A DNA stretch of 64,000 nt from Arcobacter_B sp049472135 (GTDB taxonomy: Bacteria; Campylobacterota; Campylobacteria; Campylobacterales; Arcobacteraceae), in assembly GCF_049472135.1 (NCBI RefSeq), contig NZ_JBMOVV010000003.1, positions 62,001 to 126,000 of the forward strand, given 5' to 3'. The notes beneath the pieces were generated by a model. That model saw nothing but the letters and a program-made list of their open reading frames with translations, had not been told where the DNA came from and ran no database searches. Positions 17,368 to 25,982 of this stretch are shown one piece after another. Numbering within the stretch: the first letter of the stretch is position 1; the number at the start of each line of letters is the position of its first letter. Position numbers and translations under genes: made by a program.

Positions 17368-19476
17368 TTACCTTTTACTCTTTCTTCTATCTTCAGAAAC
17401 TAATTTCATATATAAAATATTTTCTTCACTATTATTCTCAAACCAAACTTTTGCTCCTGCTTTTTGAATTAAAAGTTTTGTAATATAAATACTTATATCC
17501 TCTTCTTCGATATTTGTGTTACTGTCATCTTGAGAAAAAACTTCTTCAATAACTCTATTTTTAATATTTAAATTATCACAATACTTAATTACAATATCAC
17601 TTTTATCTTCAATGATTGAAATCTCAATTACTGGGTTTTTAACGCTAATTGTTTTTATTTCTTTTAAAGAGTTTTTTATAAGATTTACAAATATATGTTT
17701 AAACTCATTATGAACTCCAAAACACAATATATTCTCTTTTGAGTTTAGTACAACAGATACATTTAAACTATTTATTTCTTCTTTTAAAGAAGTTATAGCT
17801 TCTTTTATTACTTGATTAATATCATATTTATCATTACTTTGTGTCTTTGTAAAAAAGGATTTAAACTCATTTAAACTAATAGCTAAAGATTTTAATTCTT
17901 TTTCTATATTTTCGTTTATTTCAAATAGTTCATTTTTATTGATTTTATTTGCACTTAACTTTGCTTTTAAACTAGCTAAATCTATAGAGATATTAGAAAT
18001 TGGGTTTTTCCATTGATGAGCTACAGCATCTAAAACTTTACTCATTAAAGCAACTTTAGTACTATCCAATAAGTTTTTATCTTTCATTTTAATTTCATTT
18101 AACTTATTTGATAAATCCTCTTTTAGTAAACTATTAATCTTTTTTAACTGCTTTGAATCTGTAGTATTAACTCTTATTGAAGTATATCCACAAACTCTAT
18201 TGTTTGCGTCATACTTTGCAATTATTGTTCCTTTTACCCAATATGAATTAGCAAACTTATTAAGATTTTTTATTTCACCTTCCCATTTATGGTCTTGTTT
18301 TAACTTTTGCCATAAAACCTCAAAAAACTTAGGGGAAACATCTGGATGCCTCAGAATATTTATATTTCTATTAAGTAATTCATCCTTACTATATCCACAA
18401 ATATTACAAAATGCCTGCGTTGCAAAAGTTATAACTCCTTTAGTATCAGTTTCAACCATTACAACATAAGAATCAATAGCTTTTAAAAGGTCTTCATGCT
18501 CTTTTTTTAGACTATTATTTTTACTTTTTGTATTTAAATATTTATAAATAACAAATAGAAGAATAGAGTATAAAACTATAACAAAAAATATAAATAGATT
18601 ATAATTTGTCTTGATTTTCATATATAAAGACTCTTTTTTATCCATATAAGCAAATAAATAAATATTTTTATGAAAAAATGTCTTATCTAAAGGCATTAAA
18701 AAAACAGGATTTGAAAAGTTATCATTTTTATATAAAAAACTTAAATCACTAGAGTTTTTCATCTCTATTTTTAGATTGTAATTCGATGATTCTACAATCT
18801 TTTCTAAAATTGAAGTATCATATCTTTTATTTGTAAAATTATCATTCTTGATAAAATATTCATTATTTAATATAAATTCTTCATAGATTTTAGAATCTAT
18901 ATTTATTTTAGGAAATAAAAGAAAAACATTATAGTCAATATCTTGCATAATATCAGTTATCAAGCTATTAACAGAAAACTCTAAAAAAACTGTACCTTTA
19001 AATAGTAAGTTTTTATCATAAATTGATTTACTAAAACCAATAGTTGCATCTTCTTTTAAAAGATTGAAAAATGTAATATCTTTTTTTAACTCATAAGTAA
19101 TATTTGTTTTGCTAGATAAAGAATCATTCATTTTTAAAATCAGTTCATTTTTTTTATTATAAAAACTCAACTGCTTTAAACCTTTTGATTTTAAATAAAA
19201 AAAGTCATCTTTTAAATAAGAGTACAATTCCTTTTTTTTATTCTCTACAAAATATGTGTATAGTTTTTCATCATATAAATTATTATTTAAAATTAAGTCT
19301 GCTTTATCTTTAATTCGTTCAAAAGCATTTTCATAAGAGTTTCTGAGTTTTTGTTTTTCAAGAAGAAGAGTATGATTTAAACTCTCTTCTTTTTTATTAT
19401 CTATAATAACTATTGTAATCGTTGAGATTAAAATAAATGATATAAATAACCTAACAAGGAGGCTTTTATTTGACAT
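17368..19476 (-). CDS. Membrane PAS sensor histidine kinase
   Basis: 702 residues with a first membrane helix near 7-25, a periplasmic region to about 290, a second helix near 291-312, one PAS domain (F-C-N-I-C-G-Y-S-K-D-E-L) and a PAC segment. The phospho-acceptor box is V-A-H-Q-W-K-N-P-I. The N box (I-F-V-N-L-I-K-N-S-L) is present, but G1 is weak (K-Y-C-D-N-L-N) and no GxGLG-type G2 is evident, so ATP binding may be impaired or non-standard. It begins one base after the receiver gene stop, the common layout of a cognate pair. Confidence 0.85.
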   Translation of the reverse strand: MSNKSLLVRLFISFILISTITIVIIDNKKEESLNHTLLLEKQKLRNSYENAFERIKDKADLILNNNLYDEKLYTYFVENKKKELYSYLKDDFFYLKSKGLKQLSFYNKKNELILKMNDSLSSKTNITYELKKDITFFNLLKEDATIGFSKSIYDKNLLFKGTVFLEFSVNSLITDIMQDIDYNVFLLFPKINIDSKIYEEFILNNEYFIKNDNFTNKRYDTSILEKIVESSNYNLKIEMKNSSDLSFLYKNDNFSNPVFLMPLDKTFFHKNIYLFAYMDKKESLYMKIKTNYNLFIFFVIVLYSILLFVIYKYLNTKSKNNSLKKEHEDLLKAIDSYVVMVETDTKGVITFATQAFCNICGYSKDELLNRNINILRHPDVSPKFFEVLWQKLKQDHKWEGEIKNLNKFANSYWVKGTIIAKYDANNRVCGYTSIRVNTTDSKQLKKINSLLKEDLSNKLNEIKMKDKNLLDSTKVALMSKVLDAVAHQWKNPISNISIDLASLKAKLSANKINKNELFEINENIEKELKSLAISLNEFKSFFTKTQSNDKYDINQVIKEAITSLKEEINSLNVSVVLNSKENILCFGVHNEFKHIFVNLIKNSLKEIKTISVKNPVIEISIIEDKSDIVIKYCDNLNIKNRVIEEVFSQDDSNTNIEEEDISIYITKLLIQKAGAKVWFENNSEENILYMKLVSEDRRKSKR

Positions 19477-19477
19477 T

Positions 19478-19852
19478 TTATGACTTTAAAACTTCTAAAA
19501 TCTTTTTTTCTAAAACACCTAAAGAATCAAAAGGTTTCATCACATAATGTGTTGCACCATGTTTATGAGATTTTAAAACCTTATCTAAAGTAGAATAAGC
19601 TGTCATCATGATTACTTTTTGATCATTATTTAATTCCATTATCTTCTCTAAAGCATCTAAACCATTCATTTGAGGCATCATAATATCTAATAAAATAATA
19701 TCATATGAACTATGTTTTAAAGAATCAACTGCTAATACAGGATTTACTTGCGTTGAAACATCAAATTTTCCACTTCTATTTAAAAATCTACTTAACATAG
19801 AAAGAATTTCTCTTTCATCATCTACTATTAATACTCTATATTTTTCGTTCAT
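19478..19852 (-). CDS. Single-domain response regulator
   Basis: A 124-residue receiver with acidic pair D11-D12, phospho-acceptor D56 in LLDIMMP, switch Thr in M-M-T-A-Y and Lys in VMKPFD. It has no output domain. Tight linkage to the chemoreceptor gene upstream and the two kinases downstream suggests a phosphorelay or a chemotaxis-type output. Confidence 0.9.
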   Translation of the reverse strand: MNEKYRVLIVDDEREILSMLSRFLNRSGKFDVSTQVNPVLAVDSLKHSSYDIILLDIMMPQMNGLDALEKIMELNNDQKVIMMTAYSTLDKVLKSHKHGATHYVMKPFDSLGVLEKKILEVLKS

Positions 19853-19863
19853 TATATATCCTT

Positions 19864-21261
19864 TTAATCAAAAAGCTTTTTAGCAGCATCTTTCATAATC
19901 GAGTGACTTTTTTCTTCTAAAATTTTATCAAGGTAAATAAATACATTTTCACTTGCATTTTCAACTAATTCAATTTTGTCTTCAATTAATTGTTTAGAAC
20001 AAGATACTGAATGACCTGAACACTCATCTGCTAATAAGTTAGCTTCATCATGAACTGTTGCATGGTATTTTTCTAAGTGTCTATAAGAGGGAACAAAACT
20101 AAATTCATCTTTTCCTAAACCAGTATCATACCATTTACCTAATCTACAGTTATGGTGGTCAACTGCTTTAAAGCTATGTTCCCCGCCAAAGATTAATTGA
20201 TATAAATTATTTTTATAAATTACATGGTCTAATTTTGCAAGATTGATAAAGATTTTATTAGAAATGTTTTCAACTTCATAAACAGATCTATTTGCATTTC
20301 TTTGGAATGAATTCATAAGTTCACTTAGTGTGTCAACTCTCTCTTTTGTTTCAACAACACCTTTTCCTACAACTTCTGAACTATTTTTTATTTTTGCTGT
20401 ATCAGCTTGTATTGAATCAACAACATTTTTAATTTGTGTTGCAGCATCCGCACTTCTTGATGCTAGATTTCTAACTTCTTGAGCAACAACGGCAAAACCT
20501 TTTCCTGCTTCCCCTGCTGTGGCTGCTTCTACAGCTGCATTTAGTGATAAAATGTTTGTTTGAAATGCAATTTCTTGAATTATTGTAATTACTTCTGATA
20601 TATCTTTACTTTTAGAAACCAATGAATTTACTATGTCATTCTCTTTTTGAATCTCTTCTCGTAAATATCTTGTATCTTCAACAATTTCAGTAGTTAGATT
20701 TAAGCCTTTAGTAGAACCATTTGCAGTATCTTTAGACTCTTTCATCATTCCTTGTAGGTCTTCTAATAAAGACATATATGTACTTTGAGTTGATGTTAAA
20801 GAGTTAGTCATATTTTTATTATGTCTTTCTAATAAACCACCCTCTTTATTATCATGAATAGATGTTTTTCTTAATGATGCGATTTTATATCCATCAAACT
20901 CTTTGATTAAAATGTTTGCTTCACAATCATCCATAATTAAAGTTTGACTATTTGTTTTTACTGCATCTAAAACTATAGAATAATCACTTATATTTGCTTT
21001 TGCAATATTATTTACAAAATGTACTTCATCATTAGGGCTAAATACAACTAATCCTTCTTCTTGAGAAAGTTTAGCAGTCTCTTTAAAAAGCTCTAACTCA
21101 TTCTTACATTTATTTAAATCCTCTTCATAAGGATTATTATTTATTTGTGTATGCAACTGCTCAATTTGATTGTCTTTTTGAGCAAGTTGTGACTTTAATT
21201 CTTCTATTTCACTTTTAAGAGATATTATTTCATTCTCTAATTTTTTGTTTCCAAAAAGCAT
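19864..21261 (-). CDS. Soluble chemoreceptor with C-terminal CZB zinc-binding domain (TlpD-like)
   Basis: 465 residues with no membrane segment. An N-terminal coiled coil (1-75) and a PAS-like or small sensor region precede the MCP signalling tip (I-L-S-L-N-A-A-V-E-A-A, then G-K-G-F-A-V-V-A-Q-E-V-R-N-L-A). The C-terminal CZB domain shows H-H-N-C-R-L-G-K-W-Y and downstream His residues in Y-H-A-T-V-H-D-E-A. CZB domains bind zinc through three His and one Cys; the well-known example is cytoplasmic TlpD of H. pylori, which mediates responses to oxidants. The start has AAGG seven bases upstream. It is first in the run with the receiver and two kinases. Confidence 0.92.
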   Translation of the reverse strand: MLFGNKKLENEIISLKSEIEELKSQLAQKDNQIEQLHTQINNNPYEEDLNKCKNELELFKETAKLSQEEGLVVFSPNDEVHFVNNIAKANISDYSIVLDAVKTNSQTLIMDDCEANILIKEFDGYKIASLRKTSIHDNKEGGLLERHNKNMTNSLTSTQSTYMSLLEDLQGMMKESKDTANGSTKGLNLTTEIVEDTRYLREEIQKENDIVNSLVSKSKDISEVITIIQEIAFQTNILSLNAAVEAATAGEAGKGFAVVAQEVRNLASRSADAATQIKNVVDSIQADTAKIKNSSEVVGKGVVETKERVDTLSELMNSFQRNANRSVYEVENISNKIFINLAKLDHVIYKNNLYQLIFGGEHSFKAVDHHNCRLGKWYDTGLGKDEFSFVPSYRHLEKYHATVHDEANLLADECSGHSVSCSKQLIEDKIELVENASENVFIYLDKILEEKSHSIMKDAAKKLFD

Positions 21262-21332
21262 TAATCAACCTTAATAAGTACTTATAAGTTTGAATAATAT
21301 CTTATTTTTAATAAATGAAATATAAAAACCTA

Positions 21333-22481
21333 TTAATTTCTTATGTTTCTAGCACACCTTATTGCTTCACTAAAAGAGACTTGGAAGTTAAAACCACCCA
21401 ATTCACCGGTAATATCTAAACACTCACCAATAAAATATAGATTTTTCTGTTTTAAACTTTCAAAGTTATTATGATTTATTTCATCTGTATTTATTCCACC
21501 TTTTGTAACTTCAGCTTTTGTATATCCAAAGTTCCCAGCTGGTGAAAATTCATAATATTTTAAAACTTCTAATTTCTGTTTTTCTTCTTGTGTTAATTCA
21601 TTTACAGCTTTATCTTTTAAGCCAATTGAATTCAAAAACTCAAGAGTAAATCTTTTTGCAAAAGGAAGTGCAGAAGAGATTTTTTTATTACCTTTTAATA
21701 ATTTAGACATATCACTTTTAGGTAAGAAGTCAATAGCTAGTTTTCCTTTTTTCCAATATAGTGATGTTGTTAAAATTACAGGACCTGAACAGCCTTTATG
21801 AGCAAATAAAAATGAACCTTCAAATCTTTTCCCTTCAATATAACTATTCACATAAGTTGAAATTCCTGATAAGTTTTTAAACCAAAATTGATCTTTTTGT
21901 ACAGTAAAACCAACAAGTGCAGGTTCAAGTTTTTCAATAGTATGTCCAAACTTCTTTGCTATATCAAAAGCAATAGAACTAGCCCCCAATGAGGCATAAG
22001 ATAAACCTCCACTTGAAACTACAACTTTTTTTGCTTCAATAATTTTATTGTCAGTTTTTATTTTAAAAATATCATTTTCAAAAGTAACATCCAAAACTTT
22101 AGTATTTAAATACTTTTTAATATGAGATGTTAACTTTGTAAACATCTCAATAACATCAGAAGAAGAGTTACAAAAATAAGTACCCTTTACAATTTTGGGA
22201 TTAAGTTTAGGATAAACACCATTTTTATTTAAAAATTCTAATGTTTCATCTTTTGAAAAATCTTTTAACAGACTTTTTACAAGTTCTCTATCACCTAAAT
22301 AGTTTTTTTCACTTACATACTCATTTGTAATATTACATTTTGCTCCACCAGAAACTTTTATTTTAGCTCCAATTTTTGCATTTGCTTCTATCATACAAAC
22401 ATTTTTAAAAACTTTTTTATTTAAATTTGAGGCAAACATCAATCCACTTGCCCCAGCCCCTATAATTGCTATATCGTAGAT
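21333..22481 (-). CDS. HI0933/YhiN-family flavoprotein with apparent AUC start
   Basis: An NAD(P)/FAD-dependent oxidoreductase of the HI0933-like (YhiN) family; the reaction is unknown. The first ATG or TTG (22442-22439) would remove the Rossmann motif G-A-G-A-S-G. The conserved N-terminus Y-D-I-A-I-I-G-A-G is nevertheless encoded in frame upstream, up to a TGA at 22487-22485. The only codon well placed for initiation is ATC at 22481, with AAGGA six bases before it, giving 382 residues. It overlaps the kinase gene by 13 bases. Family features include G-A-K-I-K-V-S-G-G-A-K-C-N-I-T-N and a C-terminal G-E-L-G-G-F-N. A paralogue lies at 28753. Confidence 0.82.
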   Translation of the reverse strand: MYDIAIIGAGASGLMFASNLNKKVFKNVCMIEANAKIGAKIKVSGGAKCNITNEYVSEKNYLGDRELVKSLLKDFSKDETLEFLNKNGVYPKLNPKIVKGTYFCNSSSDVIEMFTKLTSHIKKYLNTKVLDVTFENDIFKIKTDNKIIEAKKVVVSSGGLSYASLGASSIAFDIAKKFGHTIEKLEPALVGFTVQKDQFWFKNLSGISTYVNSYIEGKRFEGSFLFAHKGCSGPVILTTSLYWKKGKLAIDFLPKSDMSKLLKGNKKISSALPFAKRFTLEFLNSIGLKDKAVNELTQEEKQKLEVLKYYEFSPAGNFGYTKAEVTKGGINTDEINHNNFESLKQKNLYFIGECLDITGELGGFNFQVSFSEAIRCARNIRN

Positions 22482-23722
22482 ACTTCATCCTTTTTACATA
22501 TAAATCTATTTATACCATTTTCATATTCATAATCTAAAGTGTAGTTATTAGCTTTTAAAATATTAAAAATTATATAAAGCCCTAATCCAAAAGAGTCTTT
22601 ATTATTTACCTCTGAACTAAAGAAAGGTTCAAAATACTTCTCTAAATCAAACTCTAAAGCTTTACCCTCATTTTCAAAAATTAAATTATCTCCATCACTT
22701 TTGATAAATACTTTTGAATTACTTGAGTACTTTAAAGCATTATCAATTAGGTTTTTAACTGCAATTGAAAATAGTTTAAAATTTACTTCTATTTTTTTAT
22801 TTTCATATTTTTTTACCACACAATCATCTTCAACCATTAAAATATCTTTTGCATTATCAACTACATCATCAATAAAATATATTTTTTTCTCTACATTTTT
22901 AGTTGAAGAAATCAACTCTTCAATTGAAGCAAATTCATTTATTAAACCTTCCAATCTAATAAATACTTCTTTTAATTTTTCATCATTTTGAGCATTTTTT
23001 TCAAGTTCTACTAGAAATTTTCCCTTTGTAATAGGCGTTTTTAATTCATGCATTATATTTCTAATAAATACATTTCTTGCTTCTTTTACATCTTTAAGTT
23101 TTTTTGCTGCATTTTTAAACTCAACTGCTAATAATGAAACTTCATCTTTTCCATCTAAGTTACAACACTCAAAATCAAAGTTTTCATCACCCAAAGTCTT
23201 TACTTTGTCTTTTAAAATTTTTAAAGGCATTAGTTTTCTAAGAGTAATTAAATACATCAAAATAATAGTAATAATAACAACTGCAAATACTAAGATAATA
23301 TAAATATTAGAATCGTGTGAACTTGCTGTATTGTCTTTTACTAAAATAGTTTCACCTCTTTTTTTCATATAAATATAGTTAAAATCATTTAGTTTTAAAA
23401 CTCTAAAGATTGAGTCTCTTCTTTTTGATTCTTTTTGAACTAAAACTTTTGTTTTAGGATTATATGTAATAGCATTGATTTTACCTTTATCAGTAAAAAG
23501 TTCGTAATTATATTCATTTAAACCTCTTACAAAATTTATGTCTAAACCACCTTTATGATGTCTATCCATAACTCTTTTAACTATAGGAATATATCTATCT
23601 AGCAACTCTTTTTCTTGAGTTTTATAGTTATGAGTCATAAGTAAGAAAAAACTCACGATTACTAATATAATTGAAATAATAAAACTAACTGTTATTGTAA
23701 AAAATATTGATGATCTATTCAT
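22469..23722 (-). CDS. Membrane sensor histidine kinase of a CpxRA/ArsRS-type pair
   Basis: 417 residues with membrane helices at about 8-28 and 140-160, a periplasmic sensor of about 110 residues, a HAMP-like stretch, HisKA with N-I-M-H-E-L-K-T-P-I (His near 226) and an ATPase domain with V-K-N-L-I-D-N-A-L-K-Y and G-L-G-L-Y-I-I. The GTG or ATG region overlaps the regulator gene by 4 bases. The downstream flavoprotein overlaps its last codons. Linked to a Spy-like protein and copper chaperones, it probably senses envelope or metal stress. Confidence 0.9.
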   Translation of the reverse strand: MNRSSIFFTITVSFIISIILVIVSFFLLMTHNYKTQEKELLDRYIPIVKRVMDRHHKGGLDINFVRGLNEYNYELFTDKGKINAITYNPKTKVLVQKESKRRDSIFRVLKLNDFNYIYMKKRGETILVKDNTASSHDSNIYIILVFAVVIITIILMYLITLRKLMPLKILKDKVKTLGDENFDFECCNLDGKDEVSLLAVEFKNAAKKLKDVKEARNVFIRNIMHELKTPITKGKFLVELEKNAQNDEKLKEVFIRLEGLINEFASIEELISSTKNVEKKIYFIDDVVDNAKDILMVEDDCVVKKYENKKIEVNFKLFSIAVKNLIDNALKYSSNSKVFIKSDGDNLIFENEGKALEFDLEKYFEPFFSSEVNNKDSFGLGLYIIFNILKANNYTLDYEYENGINRFICKKDEVSTI

Positions 23723-24396
23723 TGTGTAAATTTATACCCCATTCCTCTAATAGTTTGAAGATATTTTGGCTCTTTTGGATTATCTTCAATCTTTTGTCTT
23801 ATTCTGTTTATAATAACAGCAAGTGAGCCTGAACTTTCATAATCTTGATTTAATAAATCAGAATTTTCAAAAATCTCTTCCCTTGAAATAACAAAGTTTT
23901 CTCGTCTAATCATTAAAGATAAAACTTCATACTCTGCTGCTGTAAGTTTAACATAATTATCATTTTTACTTATTTGTTTTTTTTCTTCATCTAGAACAAA
24001 AAGCTTTTTAGGTTTAACTTCTGTTTCTTTTGAATGATTAAATCTTCTTAAAATTGTTTTTATTCTAACCTCAAGTTCTCTTGGGTCATAAGGTTTAGGT
24101 AAGTAGTCATCAGCTCCTAATTGTAAAGCTGTAACTTTATCTGTAATATCACTTCTAGCACTTGATATAATAATAGGTAAATCAAAATCTTTTACAATCT
24201 GTTTACAAACATCTAAGCCATCCATTCCAGGAAGAGTTAAATCAAGTATTACTAAATCAAATTTATTTATTTTTAACGATGAAAGAGCCATAAAAGGCTC
24301 TTCATAGTTTGTAACTTCTATATTAAATTTTTTTAGGTATTGAGTTAGAACATCTGCTAATTCTAAATCATCCTCTACCATTGCTATTTTTATCAA
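23719..24396 (-). CDS. OmpR-family response regulator
   Basis: 225 residues: receiver (1-118) with E8-D9-D10, D52 in VILDLTLPG, switch Ser in I-S-S-A-R and K in YLPKPYDP; then winged-helix DNA-binding domain (about 130-225) with L-T-A-A-E-Y-E-V-L and I-R-G-M-G-Y-K-F. A TTG start at 24396 is needed to keep the first beta-strand; AAGG stands nine bases before it. The ATG at 24381 would remove the strand. The start lies inside the Spy-like gene (29-base overlap). Tandem 11-bp repeats upstream of the Spy-like gene are its likely target. Confidence 0.92.
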   Translation of the reverse strand: MIKIAMVEDDLELADVLTQYLKKFNIEVTNYEEPFMALSSLKINKFDLVILDLTLPGMDGLDVCKQIVKDFDLPIIISSARSDITDKVTALQLGADDYLPKPYDPRELEVRIKTILRRFNHSKETEVKPKKLFVLDEEKKQISKNDNYVKLTAAEYEVLSLMIRRENFVISREEIFENSDLLNQDYESSGSLAVIINRIRQKIEDNPKEPKYLQTIRGMGYKFTQ

Positions 24397-24841
24397 AATT
24401 CATACCTTTTTGATGCATTCTTTCTGCTTTTAAATCAAGTAGTGTTTTAAACTGCTCTTTTTGTTTTTCATCTAGAATAGAATAGATTTTTTCAATTTTT
24501 AAAGCTTTTGATTTTATCATATTCTCTCTTTTTTCACTCATAATCTCAATATATTTATCTTTATTAAATGAAGATTTAGTAAAAGCTTCTGATATTGATT
24601 CTTTATTTTTTGATTCACTCATAATTTTTTTAATCTCTGCTTTTTGAGAATCACTAAGATTTAATTTTTTAAGAGTTGAGAAAATTGAATCATGACCTTT
24701 TTTATGTCCCATATGTTGTTTGTTCATCATTTTATGAGACTTATTAATATCACACTCACCTTTGTTTCCGTATGCAAATGCACCTGTTGCTAATGAAGCA
24801 CTTAAAACTAGTGCTGATAAGATTTTTGTTTTAGTTGTCAT
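24368..24841 (-). CDS. Spy/CpxP-like periplasmic protein with two LTxxQ-type motifs
   Basis: 157 residues with a signal peptide (MTTKTKILSALVLSASLATGAFA). The mature part is His/Met/Lys-rich (K-M-M-N-K-Q-H-M-G-H-K-K-G-H) and then helical, with L-N-L-S-D-S-Q-K near 61 and L-D-E-K-Q-K near 128, two degenerate copies of the LTxxQ motif of Spy/CpxP chaperones. CpxP damps its kinase and Spy protects periplasmic proteins; either role fits a gene joined to an OmpR-type regulator and kinase. The His/Met-rich N-terminus could bind copper. The promoter and tandem operator lie directly upstream. Confidence 0.83.
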   Translation of the reverse strand: MTTKTKILSALVLSASLATGAFAYGNKGECDINKSHKMMNKQHMGHKKGHDSIFSTLKKLNLSDSQKAEIKKIMSESKNKESISEAFTKSSFNKDKYIEIMSEKRENMIKSKALKIEKIYSILDEKQKEQFKTLLDLKAERMHQKGMNFDKNSNGRG

Positions 24842-24869
24842 TTTTTATCCTTCTTTTTTCGTTAATAAA

Positions 24870-24925
24870 ATTATGACATGAAGCTTTTAATGCTATTTAA
24901 ATTGTAGTTTAATGTAAGTTTAATG
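24870..24925 (-). promoter_or_regulatory. Tandem 11-bp repeats and -10 of the Spy-like/regulator/kinase operon
   Basis: Reading the minus strand, CATTAAACTTA and CATTAAACTAC are followed by a poorer AATTTAAATAG and CATTAAAAGCT, all exactly 11 bases apart. Ten bases after the last CATTAAA lies CATAAT (24875-24870), a good -10, with no -35. Direct repeats on one helix face ending 10 bases from the -10 are typical of OmpR/PhoB-type activators, so autoregulation by the adjacent regulator is likely. The assignment is inference; the repeats are directly visible. Confidence 0.75.
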
Positions 24926-24938
24926 AGAATAAGAAGTA

Positions 24939-25508
24939 TTAAAGTAAAGACTTTAATACTTTTTTTAATTGTTCAGGATTAGAGAAGTGGTCAACTTTTT
25001 TTACAAAGTTTCCTTTTTTATCAAAAAAGTAAATATATGAAGTATGAGCAACAGAGTATCCCATAGAAGAGTTTTCTAACTCTATTTTCTTATAGTATGT
25101 TCCATATCTTTTAACAATATCATCTATATTTTCTTTATTTGAAGTAGCTCCTTTAAAAGTTGGGTGAAAATACTTAGCATAAGAAGCTAAGTCTTCAAGT
25201 TTATCTCTGTTAGGATCAACAGAAATAAAAAGACCTTCAAAATTTTTTTCAATAACTTCTTTATCAAAACTATTTAAAGCATGAGCTAGAGAACTTAATG
25301 AAGTAGGACAAACATCAGGACAAAAAGTATAACCAAAATATATAGCTAGAACTTTTCCTTCAAAACTCTCTTTCGTAATATCTCCATCTTTTGTTTGAAC
25401 CTCAAAAGAGTATTTGCTATTCTCTTTTGCTTCATTTATATATGGTTCTATTAAAACAATAATTCCAACAGCAATTATTGTAGAAATTAAATATGATAAC
25501 TTTTTCAT
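24939..25508 (-). CDS. Sco1/SenC/PrrC-type copper chaperone
   Basis: A thioredoxin-fold protein that delivers copper to, or maintains thiols of, the CuA site of cytochrome oxidases. 189 residues with an N-terminal membrane anchor (about 5-21), the copper motif F-C-P-D-V-C-P (Cys63, Cys67) and the third ligand His in V-A-H-T-S-Y near 155. D-P-N-R-D is also conserved. It follows the hypothetical periplasmic protein by 3 bases in the PCu(A)C operon. Active site complete. Confidence 0.94.
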   Translation of the reverse strand: MKKLSYLISTIIAVGIIVLIEPYINEAKENSKYSFEVQTKDGDITKESFEGKVLAIYFGYTFCPDVCPTSLSSLAHALNSFDKEVIEKNFEGLFISVDPNRDKLEDLASYAKYFHPTFKGATSNKENIDDIVKRYGTYYKKIELENSSMGYSVAHTSYIYFFDKKGNFVKKVDHFSNPEQLKKVLKSLL

Positions 25509-25511
25509 TTT

Positions 25512-25979
25512 CTACCTTGTAGTTTGGAACTGAAATCTTGCCCCAACTCTTTCATTCATTTTTTCTAAACTTATATCAGCATTCCATTTCATATTTCCAA
25601 CAGGACAAGTTGGAAGAGTTCCAGTTGCTTCATAAAGTCCATTTCCTAAGTTCTTAAACTTTAAGTCAAAATACCCCATAAACATATTTGTAGCATATAT
25701 ATTTAATGAAATATTTTCTAAATTCTCATCATTACTTTTAAGTTTAAATCTTAGATTTTGCATAAGAGGAATATCTTTAGGAAAAACTTCTAAAGTAAAC
25801 TCTTTACCATTATCTAAAACTATTTTACATTCAGATTCATGTAAATTACAGTTACTATTTTGAACGGTATATTCTACTTCACCTTTAAAATAGTCATAAA
25901 CTTTATTAAAATCTATTAAAAAATAGCCTGCTACAATTACAGTAATTCCAACTATTTGAACTATTAAAGTTTTATTCAT
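25512..25979 (-). CDS. Membrane-anchored periplasmic protein of a copper-delivery operon (unknown)
   Basis: 155 residues with an N-terminal membrane helix (about 5-24) and a beta-rich periplasmic domain. Cysteines are in N-C-N-L-H-E-S-E-C and P-T-C-P-V-G-N-M. No named family is recognised. It lies 3 bases from both the PCu(A)C gene and the sco1 gene, so it is probably part of the same copper-handling pathway for oxidase assembly; cysteines, His and Met could bind metal. Confidence 0.75.
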   Translation of the reverse strand: MNKTLIVQIVGITVIVAGYFLIDFNKVYDYFKGEVEYTVQNSNCNLHESECKIVLDNGKEFTLEVFPKDIPLMQNLRFKLKSNDENLENISLNIYATNMFMGYFDLKFKNLGNGLYEATGTLPTCPVGNMKWNADISLEKMNERVGARFQFQTTR

Positions 25980-25982
25980 AGA

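Noticed and set aside
22440..22442. TTG at 22442 as the true start of the HI0933-family protein
   Set aside because: It would delete the FAD-binding Rossmann motif that is encoded in frame directly upstream and kept in the paralogue.
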